DNA of 54,016 nucleotides from Francisella sp. SYW-9 (GTDB lineage: Bacteria > Pseudomonadota > Gammaproteobacteria > Francisellales > Francisellaceae). The stretch lies in contig NZ_VXKQ01000033.1 of NCBI RefSeq assembly GCF_008711465.1, positions 1-54,016 of the forward strand, written 5' to 3'. The translations under genes were made by a program, and so were the position numbers. Positions 8,561 through 17,853 of the stretch are shown piece after piece (positions within the stretch are counted from its first letter, which is position 1; every line of letters begins with the position of its first letter). The notes beneath the pieces were generated by a model that ran no database searches, was not told the DNA's origin, and saw only the letters and a list, made by a program, of their open reading frames with translations.

Positions 8561-11500
8561 TCAGACCCCACTCAAACTAACCGTACTACCCTCAGCTATT
8601 AATCTACTAATATCATTAACAAACTTATAAATAGAAAAAGGCTTTTGTAAATAATCAAACTTACCATCCACATCATCTAGAGAAACAGTTATTTCTAAAA
8701 CATTCTCTTTGTGGCTATCAGTTGATGCGATATTTGTTTTTAGATTATCTAAAACCTTTTTAAGGTTTGTAGGGTTTACATTTTTACTTCTAAGATTTAG
8801 CTCAACTTTACTAAAGTTCTCATCAATATATTGTGATATCGGTTGAACCTTATCAACACTTAGCTTATTACACTCTCTTTGTACATCACGACTAACTTTA
8901 CCCTCTACCACAACAATATCATCAACTTGAATATTATCTTTTACTAAAGCAAATACATCTTCGCCAACCAAACAATCTGCTCTATCAAACTCATCATCAA
9001 TATTGATAATATACAGAATTCTACCAGTTTTGGTTTTTCTGCGGATAGCTGGAGTTATCATACTAGCAATAATTCTCACAGAATTACCATCCATATTTGG
9101 CTGCTGGATCTTTTGCAGATCACTAAAGCTAACATGATTACGCCAATGACTTTCTTCATCAATAATATGCCCAGAGAAATACATTCCTAAAGCTTTCTTC
9201 TCATTAATTAGTAGCTCTTTTAGACTCCATTCTTCTGAGATGCATTCTCTTTCTAATTCAGTATCAGTATCGCTCTCTTGCTCTGTAAAACCAAATAGAT
9301 CATTTTGCCCAGCTGCTGCCATTTCATTGACATAACCAGCATTTTTAATAGCTTTTTCAATAGAGTTAAATGCTGTAGCTCTATTTCTAGATATATCCTT
9401 GATAGCTCCTGCAAAGCAAAGTGCTTCAAGAGCTTTTTTGTTAACCTTACGTAAATCAACTCTACGTGTCAGATCAAATATAGAACTAAACTCTCCTTTA
9501 GCATCACGCTCTGTAAGGATACTTTTTATAGCCTCACCACCAAGTCCTTTGATAGCGCCTAAGCCAAGTAAAATCGTACCTTTTGCAACAGCTATACAGT
9601 CATAAACACTTTTGTTCACATTGGGTGATAAAACTGTGATACCCATATTTTTACAATCTAGGATAAACTTAACTAACTGATCAGTATTACCCATATCCCC
9701 TGACATAAGAGCAGCCATATACTCATCAGGATAATGTGCCTTTAACCAAGCAGTTTGATAAGCAATTAAAGCATATGCAGCAGCATGAGATTTGTTAAAA
9801 CCATAACCGGCAAAGGCTTCCATTTGGTCAAATATCTCATCAGCAAGACCAGCCTCTATATTATGATATTTAGCAGCGCCCTCTTTAAAGATTTTACGCT
9901 GTTGCTCCATCTCTTCTGGCTTTTTCTTACCCATTGCTCGACGTAATAAATCTGCTGCTCCAAGAGTATAGCCAGCAAGCTTTTGCGCCATCTGCATTAC
10001 CTGCTCTTGGTAAACTGGGATACCATAAGTCTCTCTTAGAACTTCTTCTAATAATGGATGTAAATATGTAGTTCTTTTGCGACCATGCTTGCGATCAATA
10101 AATGTTGGTATATTCTCCATAGGACCTGGACGATATAGTGCCACTAGGGCAATAATTTCCTCAAAATTAGAGGTACCAAGATCTTTGACAATCTGACGCA
10201 TTCCTTGCGACTCTAGCTGGAATATCCCAGTAGTATTACCTGCTTGTAAAAGCTTAAATGTCTTCTCATCTTCAAGAGGAATATCTGAGATATTTAAAGG
10301 AATTTCATCACTAGGTCGTTTAGCATTAATACTTGTAATAGCATTTTTGATAATCGTTAAGTTTTTTAGTCCCAAAAAGTCAAACTTAACAAGACCAACA
10401 TCTTCAACATCACCTTTATCAAACTGAGTTACAATGTCACCGCCCTTATCCTCACAATATATTGGAGCAAAATCTGATATTACAGTCGGTGATATCACAA
10501 TACCGGCAGCATGCTTACCTAAACTACGTGGTAGACCCTCTAACTTTTGAGCTTTCTCAACAATTTCCGCAACATCTTCATCTGCTTGCATCTCATCATA
10601 TAAAGGTTCACCTTCATGGAGAATCTTTTTAAATGTAGTCCCTGGAGTTTCAGGAATAAGCTTGGCAATCCTATCACCGAAACCGAAACTTTGACCCATT
10701 ACACGCACTACATCTCGCACTACACCTTTAGCCGCCATAGTACCGTAAGTTATAATCTGACCAACACTTTGTTTACCATATTTCTGCTCTACATATTTGA
10801 TAACCCTGTCTCGACCCTGGATACAAAAATCAATATCAAAATCTGGCATTGATACCCTTTCTGGATTAAGGAATCTCTCAAAAAGTAGCCCATACGGTAA
10901 AGGATCAATATCTGTAATAAGTAACGAATATGCCACTAATGAACCAGCACCAGATCCACGCCCTGGACCTACTGGGATATCATTTTCTTTTGACCATCTG
11001 ATGAAATCCTCTACTATCAAGAAGTAGCCTGGGAATCCCATATCACAGATAATATCAATCTCTCTTTGTAATCTATCTTTATAAACTTTTGTAATATGAT
11101 CATGCTTATCTTGCGGCTTATTTGCTAACACTTTTTCTAAACGGTTTTCTAAGCCTTGATAGCATAGCTTTGAGAAGTATTCTTTCTCAGTTAAACCATC
11201 TGGAATATCTACAGTTGGTAGGCAAGGTTTACCTAAATCAAATATCACATTACAACGTTTTGCAATAGCTAATGTATTGTCAACTATAACTGACAAGGAA
11301 TTAAATGTATCATACATTTCACCTGCTGATTTCAGATACTGTTGTCGTGTAAACCTTGATTTACGTGACTCATCAAGAATTGTAGTTTTTTCGTTGATAC
11401 AAGCTCTAATTTCATGAATATCATAATCATCTGATTCCATAAACACTGTAAGGTTTGTTGCAACTGCAATTAGATTATGTTTGGTTGCTAACTCAAGAGC

Positions 11501-12040
11501 TTTTTCATTATACAAACCTTCGTTTTCATACCCTAACTTATGAATTTCAATAACATAATTATCTTGACCAAATATTGCTATATTTTCAGCGATAATCTCT
11601 TCTGCTTTAATATCGTCTTTAGCTAAGATTGCATTACCAAGCTCCCCATGTTGACCACCGTTTAGACATATTATATTCTCTAAGTTAGACTCTTTTAGCC
11701 AACTTTTTGGTATAAGAGGTATTGAGCCTACTCTATCAGCTTCTTGGTAAGCTTTTGATACTAGATCAACTATGTTTTGATAACCATCGTTATTTTCAGC
11801 TAAAAGGATCACGTTAGAAATACCTAGTTCAGTATCAATTTTTAGCTCAACACCAAATATAGGTTTAACTCCACTACCTAAAGCTTGCTTATAAAACTTT
11901 ACTGCAGCAAATAAATTACAAACATCCGTAAGCGCTATTGCAGCAATATTTTTATCTTTTGCACGAGAAAAAAGATCTCCTAAACGTACCGTACTATCAA
12001 CAACAGAAAATCCTGTATGGACTCTAAGATGAGAAATCAT
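8561..12040 (-). CDS. dnaE: DNA polymerase III alpha subunit
   Basis: This is the 1159-residue replicative polymerase subunit, of normal length for gammaproteobacterial DnaE. The N-terminal PHP domain starts with SHLRVHTGFSVVDS. The polymerase palm shows VGPGRGSGAGSLVAY and MPDFDIDFC, whose Asp residues are the metal-binding catalytic pair. The fingers and helix-hairpin-helix regions follow (GGEAIKSIL, about residue 826), and the C-terminal OB-fold begins near residue 980. The whole reading frame is intact. The racemase gene follows at 27 bp. A 321-bp gap upstream should carry its promoter. Confidence 0.97.
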   Translation of the reverse strand: MISHLRVHTGFSVVDSTVRLGDLFSRAKDKNIAAIALTDVCNLFAAVKFYKQALGSGVKPIFGVELKIDTELGISNVILLAENNDGYQNIVDLVSKAYQEADRVGSIPLIPKSWLKESNLENIICLNGGQHGELGNAILAKDDIKAEEIIAENIAIFGQDNYVIEIHKLGYENEGLYNEKALELATKHNLIAVATNLTVFMESDDYDIHEIRACINEKTTILDESRKSRFTRQQYLKSAGEMYDTFNSLSVIVDNTLAIAKRCNVIFDLGKPCLPTVDIPDGLTEKEYFSKLCYQGLENRLEKVLANKPQDKHDHITKVYKDRLQREIDIICDMGFPGYFLIVEDFIRWSKENDIPVGPGRGSGAGSLVAYSLLITDIDPLPYGLLFERFLNPERVSMPDFDIDFCIQGRDRVIKYVEQKYGKQSVGQIITYGTMAAKGVVRDVVRVMGQSFGFGDRIAKLIPETPGTTFKKILHEGEPLYDEMQADEDVAEIVEKAQKLEGLPRSLGKHAAGIVISPTVISDFAPIYCEDKGGDIVTQFDKGDVEDVGLVKFDFLGLKNLTIIKNAITSINAKRPSDEIPLNISDIPLEDEKTFKLLQAGNTTGIFQLESQGMRQIVKDLGTSNFEEIIALVALYRPGPMENIPTFIDRKHGRKRTTYLHPLLEEVLRETYGIPVYQEQVMQMAQKLAGYTLGAADLLRRAMGKKKPEEMEQQRKIFKEGAAKYHNIEAGLADEIFDQMEAFAGYGFNKSHAAAYALIAYQTAWLKAHYPDEYMAALMSGDMGNTDQLVKFILDCKNMGITVLSPNVNKSVYDCIAVAKGTILLGLGAIKGLGGEAIKSILTERDAKGEFSSIFDLTRRVDLRKVNKKALEALCFAGAIKDISRNRATAFNSIEKAIKNAGYVNEMAAAGQNDLFGFTEQESDTDTELERECISEEWSLKELLINEKKALGMYFSGHIIDEESHWRNHVSFSDLQKIQQPNMDGNSVRIIASMITPAIRRKTKTGRILYIINIDDEFDRADCLVGEDVFALVKDNIQVDDIVVVEGKVSRDVQRECNKLSVDKVQPISQYIDENFSKVELNLRSKNVNPTNLKKVLDNLKTNIASTDSHKENVLEITVSLDDVDGKFDYLQKPFSIYKFVNDISRLIAEGSTVSLSGV

Positions 12041-12361
12041 TATAGATTCTATTTTATTTTATGAACTTAGCTACAAATATTACTATAAATAGTACCTAAA
12101 ATCATTCTCTAAGTTACATAGTATAGCTACACATATGTCTAATTTTAAAATGGAATATCAGATAAAATAAAATATTATTATATTAGCTCTTTCAAACGAT
12201 TCTATACAAATGACCCTTTTTGGTGTTTTTTAAATAATCTTATTTCTAATAGCTTTTCCATTAATAAGCCATTTATCTAATCTATATAAAAGCCAAGGAA
12301 TGATCGACAATTTTGAATTTAATCTAAGCAAAAAAGTTATTTAGTATAAAGAGTTTTACAA
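12041..12361. other. Intergenic region between the diguanylate cyclase gene and dnaE
   Basis: These 321 bp of AT-rich sequence should contain the dnaE promoter and the 3' untranslated region of the upstream gene. I see no open frame of note, no convincing hairpin followed by T residues, and no RNA gene. Confidence 0.4.
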
Positions 12362-13483
12362 TTACTCAACACATTTTACGCAGCCTCTTCCATTCTGCTT
12401 AGCCAAATAAACTGCTTTATCAGCTTTTTTAATTAACTGTTCAAAGCTTTTCATGCTTTTATCTTTAGATGCTACACCAACACTTATACTTCCTATCCAA
12501 GGCTTACCACCTGTTTTAATCTTCATTTTTGCAATATTAGCTCTTACTCGTTCAGCTACTTTCATAGCAATTTTGATATCTGTATCTGGCAAGATAACTA
12601 AAAATTCATCTCCCCCTAAACGGCATACAATGTCTTTATCTCTAAAGTTTTTATTCAAAGCCTTTGCAAGCTTAATTAAAACGACATCTCCTACATCATG
12701 ACCATAGTTATCATTAACTTCTTTAAAGAAGTCTGCATCAATCACAACACAAGATATTGATTGGTTAATTGTTTGTGCAAGCTCCCAAGCACTTGATAAA
12801 TATTTTATAGCATATCTTCTATTTGGTATCCCAGTTAATACATCTTTAAATGAAAGCTCTTCCAAGGAAGTATTAAGGATACTAAGTTGCTTATTTGCCC
12901 TATCAGTCTGCTCTACTCTTTGTTCTAGTGTTAAGTTAATTTCTTGCAGTCTCTGATGACTTAGTGATATATTTTTCAACAACGCATCAAAAACATCTAA
13001 TAACTCATTTGCAGATGATTGGCTTCTTTCTGCCTCCAGCATTTCAAAAGTATCTTTGGGGCTTATACCAGCATTTACTGCCTTAATTTGATTTGCCATA
13101 TCTTGATCTATACCTAGTATATGATGAGTCAACCAACGAGTTAGAAAATTAAATAATGAGCTGGTTAGTTCTAATGTGTCTAAATTTATCGTTTTTTTAT
13201 ATATAACGTTAACTTTTTCGATGAACCTGTTATGTATCTCAATGTGTTTTTCAACAAAACGCTCATCAAGTTGTGATTCTTTCATTGCCTTTTCTTCTTC
13301 CGAAAAATGATATTTCACATAATCAGAAATTCTGCTAAAGATATCTTCAACCTCTTCAAGACTAATATCTTCGTCATCTAATAATAATCCAAGCTCATTG
13401 ATTATACTAATCAACTCTTGATGTTGCTCATCAACATCCGGTAGATTAGTAGCATAACTATCAGACCACTTAAATAAAGCCAT
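12362..13483 (-). CDS. Hemerythrin-GGDEF diguanylate cyclase (oxygen/redox-linked c-di-GMP synthase)
   Basis: This 373-residue soluble protein has two domains. Residues 1-130 are a bacteriohemerythrin with all diiron ligands visible: His21 (DEQHQEL), His59 and Glu63 (HFSEE), His80 and His84 (HIEIH), His121 and Asp126 (HILGID). A helical linker (about 150-205, likely coiled coil) leads to a GGDEF domain with an intact active site RLGGDEF (290-294) and an intact RxxD inhibitory site R281-D284 exactly five residues before it. It should therefore make c-di-GMP, be product-inhibited, and be modulated by O2, NO or iron through the hemerythrin. No EAL domain is present. It is a monocistronic gene. 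Confidence 0.9.
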   Translation of the reverse strand: MALFKWSDSYATNLPDVDEQHQELISIINELGLLLDDEDISLEEVEDIFSRISDYVKYHFSEEEKAMKESQLDERFVEKHIEIHNRFIEKVNVIYKKTINLDTLELTSSLFNFLTRWLTHHILGIDQDMANQIKAVNAGISPKDTFEMLEAERSQSSANELLDVFDALLKNISLSHQRLQEINLTLEQRVEQTDRANKQLSILNTSLEELSFKDVLTGIPNRRYAIKYLSSAWELAQTINQSISCVVIDADFFKEVNDNYGHDVGDVVLIKLAKALNKNFRDKDIVCRLGGDEFLVILPDTDIKIAMKVAERVRANIAKMKIKTGGKPWIGSISVGVASKDKSMKSFEQLIKKADKAVYLAKQNGRGCVKCVE

Positions 13484-13685
13484 ATATCTAATACAAAAAA
13501 GCTAAATCATAGTTACCATTTTACATCACTAAATTAGCTATAACAAATATACGCTAGTAAATACTATATAGTATTCTAATCTTTAGATTAGTACAAAATA
13601 TACATTATAATAAGTTATTTAAATACTGTTAGATCTACTGCTGACACTGTTTTGTATTTTTCAAGAGCACTGATGTTATGTAATA

Positions 13686-14864
13686 TCATTTTAACCTTTT
13701 ATCAATGACAAAAACCACAATGATTTTTAATAATAACGCTAAACTAAAACATACCCATAATGCTAAAAGAATTAAGTGATAATTTGAGATATCCATATGT
13801 GCCTTTATAAATCCCCATATAGACATACAAAATCCTACTGAGAATGTTAACATAGCTGCTGCAGTACCATGGTTTTTAGTAATATCACTCATAGCCGCCC
13901 CTGTTGCTAAAGGTATAAAAAAACCTAAAAAATAACATATTAGTTGTAGTGATATTACAGTGCTATATAACGACACGTTTAAAAAACTATATAAAATAAT
14001 AAAAATAAAAGCGACCCCTAAAACTCCAAGTCTATAACGCTTTTTATGTGCAGAACTAGCTTTCATTCGGAAACTAATTATTCCTAAAATATAGAAGATA
14101 GATGCTAATAAAAATATAACTGTAAAAACATTAATAGATATATTTAACTCATCTACCAACAACCCTTTATATGAGCTCATCAATACTCCTAAATAAAAAG
14201 AGAAAAGTATCGCCGCAATCATAACATTAAGTAAATAGCTAGGTTTCGACAAAGCATGAACAAAGCCTGATAGAATTTGAGATGCTGGAATTAAAACTTG
14301 ATTTTGAGCATCTATTTTTAATATTTCTATAGAGAATAGAAATAATGCTATTTCTATTATGGCCATAATGAAATAAGCAAGTCTCCATGAAACAGGTATC
14401 ACACATAAAACCAAATAAGTACTCACAATTGGAGCAACTATTATCATTATAGATAATATAGAATATGCTTTTTTCATCTGAGTAATATCATCAGCATTTC
14501 GTGATATTAAAGCCCTAGCAATGGATGAATAACACCCCGTACCAAGACCTAAACACACAAATCCTACATACATAATATTAATATTACTTGCTATACCCAA
14601 AATTATTAAACCCAAGATTGATAAGCTTTGTGATAGAGATAACACTTTTTTTGCGGTAAATATATCCGAAAGAGTTGCAAATAGTATTGCAGAAAGACTA
14701 AACATAAAAAATGATAAGCTCATTGCTAGTTGAGTTTGTTCTTGAGGGATTTTTAAATTAGATGATACGCTAGATATTAGTGGCATTGATATCGTCAACG
14801 TCATATAACCAACATATGTTAAAAAATATGCTAGTAAATTCTCTTTTTTAATATTTTTAAACAT
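13686..14864 (-). CDS. MFS transporter, DHA1 (Bcr/CflA-like)
   Basis: This is a 392-residue membrane protein with about 12 helices. The order of segments fits the DHA1 drug:H+ antiporter group, but motif A is degenerate (ATLSDIFTAKKVLSL, about residues 63-77, instead of the usual DRxGRRK). VGFVCLGLGTGCYSSIARALIS (about 102-123) matches the helix 4 region of the Bcr/CflA branch. It is probably an efflux pump; substrate is unknown. It stands alone, with a 638-bp intergenic region upstream on the other side of which the peptide transporter gene is transcribed divergently. Confidence 0.75.
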   Translation of the reverse strand: MFKNIKKENLLAYFLTYVGYMTLTISMPLISSVSSNLKIPQEQTQLAMSLSFFMFSLSAILFATLSDIFTAKKVLSLSQSLSILGLIILGIASNINIMYVGFVCLGLGTGCYSSIARALISRNADDITQMKKAYSILSIMIIVAPIVSTYLVLCVIPVSWRLAYFIMAIIEIALFLFSIEILKIDAQNQVLIPASQILSGFVHALSKPSYLLNVMIAAILFSFYLGVLMSSYKGLLVDELNISINVFTVIFLLASIFYILGIISFRMKASSAHKKRYRLGVLGVAFIFIILYSFLNVSLYSTVISLQLICYFLGFFIPLATGAAMSDITKNHGTAAAMLTFSVGFCMSIWGFIKAHMDISNYHLILLALWVCFSLALLLKIIVVFVIDKRLK

Positions 14865-15307
14865 ATATCCATTTTCTTAATCTATAAACTAATACTAAAC
14901 CCCAAACTTTAAAAAAATTCTAAAAAGTTATCCTCTACCTACCCATTTCAAAAAGCCTCATCAATTTCACATACTCAAAATGAAATAATGTACTCTCCAT
15001 ATTTAAACCTAGCTTCTGTTCACAATGGACTATAATATAGAGTTTTAAAATCCAAACTACTGCTAGTTAAAGCAAAAGAGCAGCATATATCAAAAGTTTA
15101 ACAAACGAATTATCATATAAGAAGGAGAGTTTTAGTCAAGTATTTTAACATTGTTAAAAATTAGATCTGACGAAAAAAATATCTAAATAAGCGTAACTCA
15201 ACCAAAAATTTGTAAGAAGATTAGCATCTAAATGTATTATAAATATTACTAAACTAAAAGATTATTTATAACCTCATAGTTATGAATTTATGTATAAATA
15301 TCACAGT
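14865..15307. other. Left part of a long divergent intergenic region
   Basis: These 443 bp lie between the MFS gene start and the conserved leader element at 15308. The sequence is AT-rich with no open frame of note. It should hold the promoter of the minus-strand MFS gene. I see no hairpin terminator or RNA gene in it. Confidence 0.35.
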
Positions 15308-15418
15308 GTACTCGAGAACAGTACATCTTTATTAATTTATTTAAATTTTTGCTGAATAAACTTAAAGAAACCAACAATAATAAATGATAGTTTTAATTTA
15401 TAAGTCACTATAAGAATT
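15308..15418 (+). promoter_or_regulatory. Conserved 111-bp leader element, copy A (upstream of POT transporter/dioxygenase unit)
   Basis: This copy matches the element at 18841-18951 on the minus strand in the same order, orientation and total length. Shared blocks are GTACTCGAGAACAGT (15308-15322), GCTGAATA (15351-15358), TTAAAGAAA (15362-15370) and TATAAGAATT (15409-15418). The spacers are also similar (for example ATAAG then TC shortly before the last block). It ends 19 bp before a short leader ORF and 84 bp before the transporter ATG. Nothing comparable was noticed elsewhere in the window. It is likely a shared promoter/operator region; a structured leader RNA is an alternative. Confidence 0.7.
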
Positions 15419-15437
15419 GACAAAAAGAGAGTTCATA

Positions 15438-15494
15438 ATGAATATACAACAACCAGATATACTCACTTTAACCCCAATGATAACCTTTTTATAA
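15438..15494 (+). CDS. Possible 18-codon leader peptide ahead of the peptide transporter
   Basis: An ATG preceded by an AGAGAG stretch opens an 18-codon frame (MNIQQPDILTLTPMITFL, then TAA) that stops 8 bp before the transporter ATG. The spacing would allow translational coupling. The other copy of the 111-bp element, ahead of the prolyl iminopeptidase, is not followed by an equivalent short ORF that I can see. It could be a leader peptide, the start of a deleted gene, or chance. Confidence 0.25.
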   Translation: MNIQQPDILTLTPMITFL

Positions 15495-15502
15495 TTTACC
15501 TT

Positions 15503-16990
15503 ATGAAAAAATCTGAAAGTAAAAATTATCAATCAAAGAAAAGAATATATCCAATCGGTTTAGTTCCCATACTAATAGTTCAAGTATTTATAATATTTCC
15601 TTTAGTATGTTTATCATCAACTATTGTTTACTATATGCAATCTGTTGGACATATAAATACATCACAAGCAGTAATAGTTTTTTCAATTAGTTTTTCTCTT
15701 ATATGGGGAGGTAATTGGTTTGGTGTGACCGCTGGTAGGTTAGTAAATAGACATCAAGTTATTATAGTTGGTATTATGCTTATATTCATTTCTTTAATAT
15801 GTCTAGCTAATAATTGGATAAGTATCATATACTCTATTGCACTATTTGCTACTGGTTTTGTCTTTTTTGCTCCAAACAAAAGTATTCTTATAAATTATTT
15901 ATATGAAAAAAATGATGTCTATGGTAGAAATTCTGCAATAACATTACTTCAATTTTTCGTAAATATTGGATCTGCTGGAGCAGCAATACTTTTTGGAATA
16001 TTTGTTAAAAAAATAGGTTATAGAATATCTTATGAAATAGTTTCCATCTTTCCCATTTTAGGTTTATTTATTTATTTATATTTATCAAAGAAAGTCCATT
16101 TATCTCAAGATAACAAAAAAATATTTTTTCCTCAGGATAGATACCATATAAAAAATATAGTATTAATTACTCTACTTGGGTTAGTTACTAGCCTAATATT
16201 CTTTATAATTTTTAAATTAATAAAATTAGAAACATATATTATTTTTACTATATCTGGTATTGTTCTACTTTTTATAATCTACAAAGCTAGAGTATTATTA
16301 TTAGAAGAAAAAATTATGTTAAGATCTCTAATAATAATTTTTATATTAATTGTACTAGCATCATCTATAGATGCGTTTATACCATCTGTAATATCGTTAT
16401 TTATAAATTCAAATGTTGATAGGCATATATTCAGGTATGTTTTGCCAGCATCATCTTTTCAAGGGTTTAATTCTATAATGGTTGTGATTCTATGTCTTCC
16501 ACTCAGTTTACTATGGTCATACAAATCAAAATCATCTCATAATATAAATAATTTCAAATATATTTCAGGAGGCTTTATAGCATATGGCCTTGGGTTCTTA
16601 GTACTCTCTTTAGCAATTATGATTTCACCTGGCAAGCTTAATGTTTTTATAATTTTACTTTTCTATCTAACACAAGCTATTGCTTTTACTTTAGTATCAC
16701 CTGGTTTAAACTCATTAATATTTAAATATATACCTAAAAAAATGGATAATCTAATTTTTGGTATATTCTCTTTTACAGGAGCTTTTGCTGGATTAACATT
16801 AACTTTTTTAACACCTATTTTACATATTGATATTATTAGCCATAAGATTCAAGACTCAACCAAAGGAGTTTTTGTGCATACTTTCTTTTATCTGTCATTA
16901 TATCCACTTATAATCGCTATCTTGATAATAGCTTTTTATAAATTAAAAATATCTTCTATGAAGTTATTTTCACACAAAAATAAAACTTAA
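15503..16990 (+). CDS. POT/PTR2-like peptide transporter (MFS)
   Basis: This 495-residue inner-membrane protein has about 12-14 helices. The arrangement resembles proton-dependent oligopeptide transporters: a GGNWFGVTAGRLVNRHQVII segment after helix 2 (about residues 72-91), FVFFAPNKSILINYLYEK (about 119-136) resembling the POT helix 4 region with GxFKPNISxxxGxLY, and LLQFFVNIGSAGAAILFG (helix 5, about 152-169). The match is partial and key POT motif residues such as ExxER are not evident, so substrate is uncertain. It is 17 bp upstream of a PhyH dioxygenase gene and shares its upstream element with a prolyl iminopeptidase gene, which supports peptides as cargo. Confidence 0.6.
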   Translation: MKKSESKNYQSKKRIYPIGLVPILIVQVFIIFPLVCLSSTIVYYMQSVGHINTSQAVIVFSISFSLIWGGNWFGVTAGRLVNRHQVIIVGIMLIFISLICLANNWISIIYSIALFATGFVFFAPNKSILINYLYEKNDVYGRNSAITLLQFFVNIGSAGAAILFGIFVKKIGYRISYEIVSIFPILGLFIYLYLSKKVHLSQDNKKIFFPQDRYHIKNIVLITLLGLVTSLIFFIIFKLIKLETYIIFTISGIVLLFIIYKARVLLLEEKIMLRSLIIIFILIVLASSIDAFIPSVISLFINSNVDRHIFRYVLPASSFQGFNSIMVVILCLPLSLLWSYKSKSSHNINNFKYISGGFIAYGLGFLVLSLAIMISPGKLNVFIILLFYLTQAIAFTLVSPGLNSLIFKYIPKKMDNLIFGIFSFTGAFAGLTLTFLTPILHIDIISHKIQDSTKGVFVHTFFYLSLYPLIIAILIIAFYKLKISSMKLFSHKNKT

Positions 16991-17007
16991 TTAAAGGATG
17001 TACAATT

Positions 17008-17781
17008 ATGGACATTAATAATATAAATAATTTAAATCTAAAAAAACAGTTTAAAAAAGATGGTTTTGTTTTAATAAAAAATGCTATTAATAATGAATTA
17101 TTAGAAGAAATGCAGAAAGATTCTGAATTATTAGCAAATTCTATCGATTCAAGTATAAAACAAAAAGTTTGGCATGAACGAGTATTATTTAGAAGGCTGT
17201 CTTTTAGAAAGTTTATTCAAACTCCTATAATATTTGAGCTAGCGGAATTATTAATAGGGAATGATATTCAACTACTTGCTGCTGACCTAAAAAAACAAAG
17301 TCCCGGGGCTATGGGGATTGAGTGGCATCGTGATGTAAATTTTATATGCAATAAAACATTATCTATGAACTCAGGTATATATTTTCAAGATATCTCTGAA
17401 GAATTAGGGGCATTTGAAATAATACCGGGTTCACATAAAAGAGAGAGAATGTATAGTAATAGTGAATTAGAAAGTAAAAAAATAAAACTCTTCCCTAAAA
17501 AAGGAGATATTATATTTTTTGATGCTGGTATTCTACATAAAGCAAACCCTAATACATCTCAATCTAAGGAACGCTGGGCATTATTTCTTTTCTTTGGACA
17601 TTATTGGATTAAAAGGATGGGAGAATATTTCCACTCACCATTACCTGATGAGTTAAGTGAAACTAATTCTGCAAAGCTCCAACAATTGTTAGGGATAAGG
17701 TTAAGAGATAATGTAACCTCATATCATGGCGATAATGAAGAATATAATTTATTAAGAGGGGAGCCCGGTTTAGATTTTTAA
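17008..17781 (+). CDS. PhyH-family Fe(II)/2-oxoglutarate dioxygenase
   Basis: This 257-residue protein has the phytanoyl-CoA hydroxylase (PhyH) fold signatures. The iron-binding HxD is WHRDVN (about His109 and Asp111), the distal histidine is in ILHKANPNT (about residue 176), and an arginine eight or so residues on (KERWAL) fits 2-oxoglutarate binding. FEIIPGSHK between them is typical of the family. These enzymes hydroxylate or halogenate diverse small molecules. The gene follows the POT-like transporter at 17 bp with an AAAGGA ribosome site, so they are one operon. A modified amino acid or peptide is a reasonable guess for the substrate. It ends convergent with the iminopeptidase gene. Confidence 0.8.
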   Translation: MDINNINNLNLKKQFKKDGFVLIKNAINNELLEEMQKDSELLANSIDSSIKQKVWHERVLFRRLSFRKFIQTPIIFELAELLIGNDIQLLAADLKKQSPGAMGIEWHRDVNFICNKTLSMNSGIYFQDISEELGAFEIIPGSHKRERMYSNSELESKKIKLFPKKGDIIFFDAGILHKANPNTSQSKERWALFLFFGHYWIKRMGEYFHSPLPDELSETNSAKLQQLLGIRLRDNVTSYHGDNEEYNLLRGEPGLDF

Positions 17782-17807
17782 TGTTTTTTAAAAGATTAAG
17801 AAGTACC

Positions 17808-17827
17808 TTTCCTTCAAATGAAGGAAA
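17808..17827. terminator. Perfect hairpin between convergent genes, probable bidirectional terminator
   Basis: TTTCCTTC and GAAGGAAA form a perfect 8-bp stem around a 4-nt AAAT loop. It sits in the 72 bp between the stops of the dioxygenase (17781) and the prolyl iminopeptidase (17854). A long T-run is lacking on either side, so termination strength is uncertain. Confidence 0.5.
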
Positions 17828-17853
17828 ATATAATAAAGTCATTAAGTTTTTTA

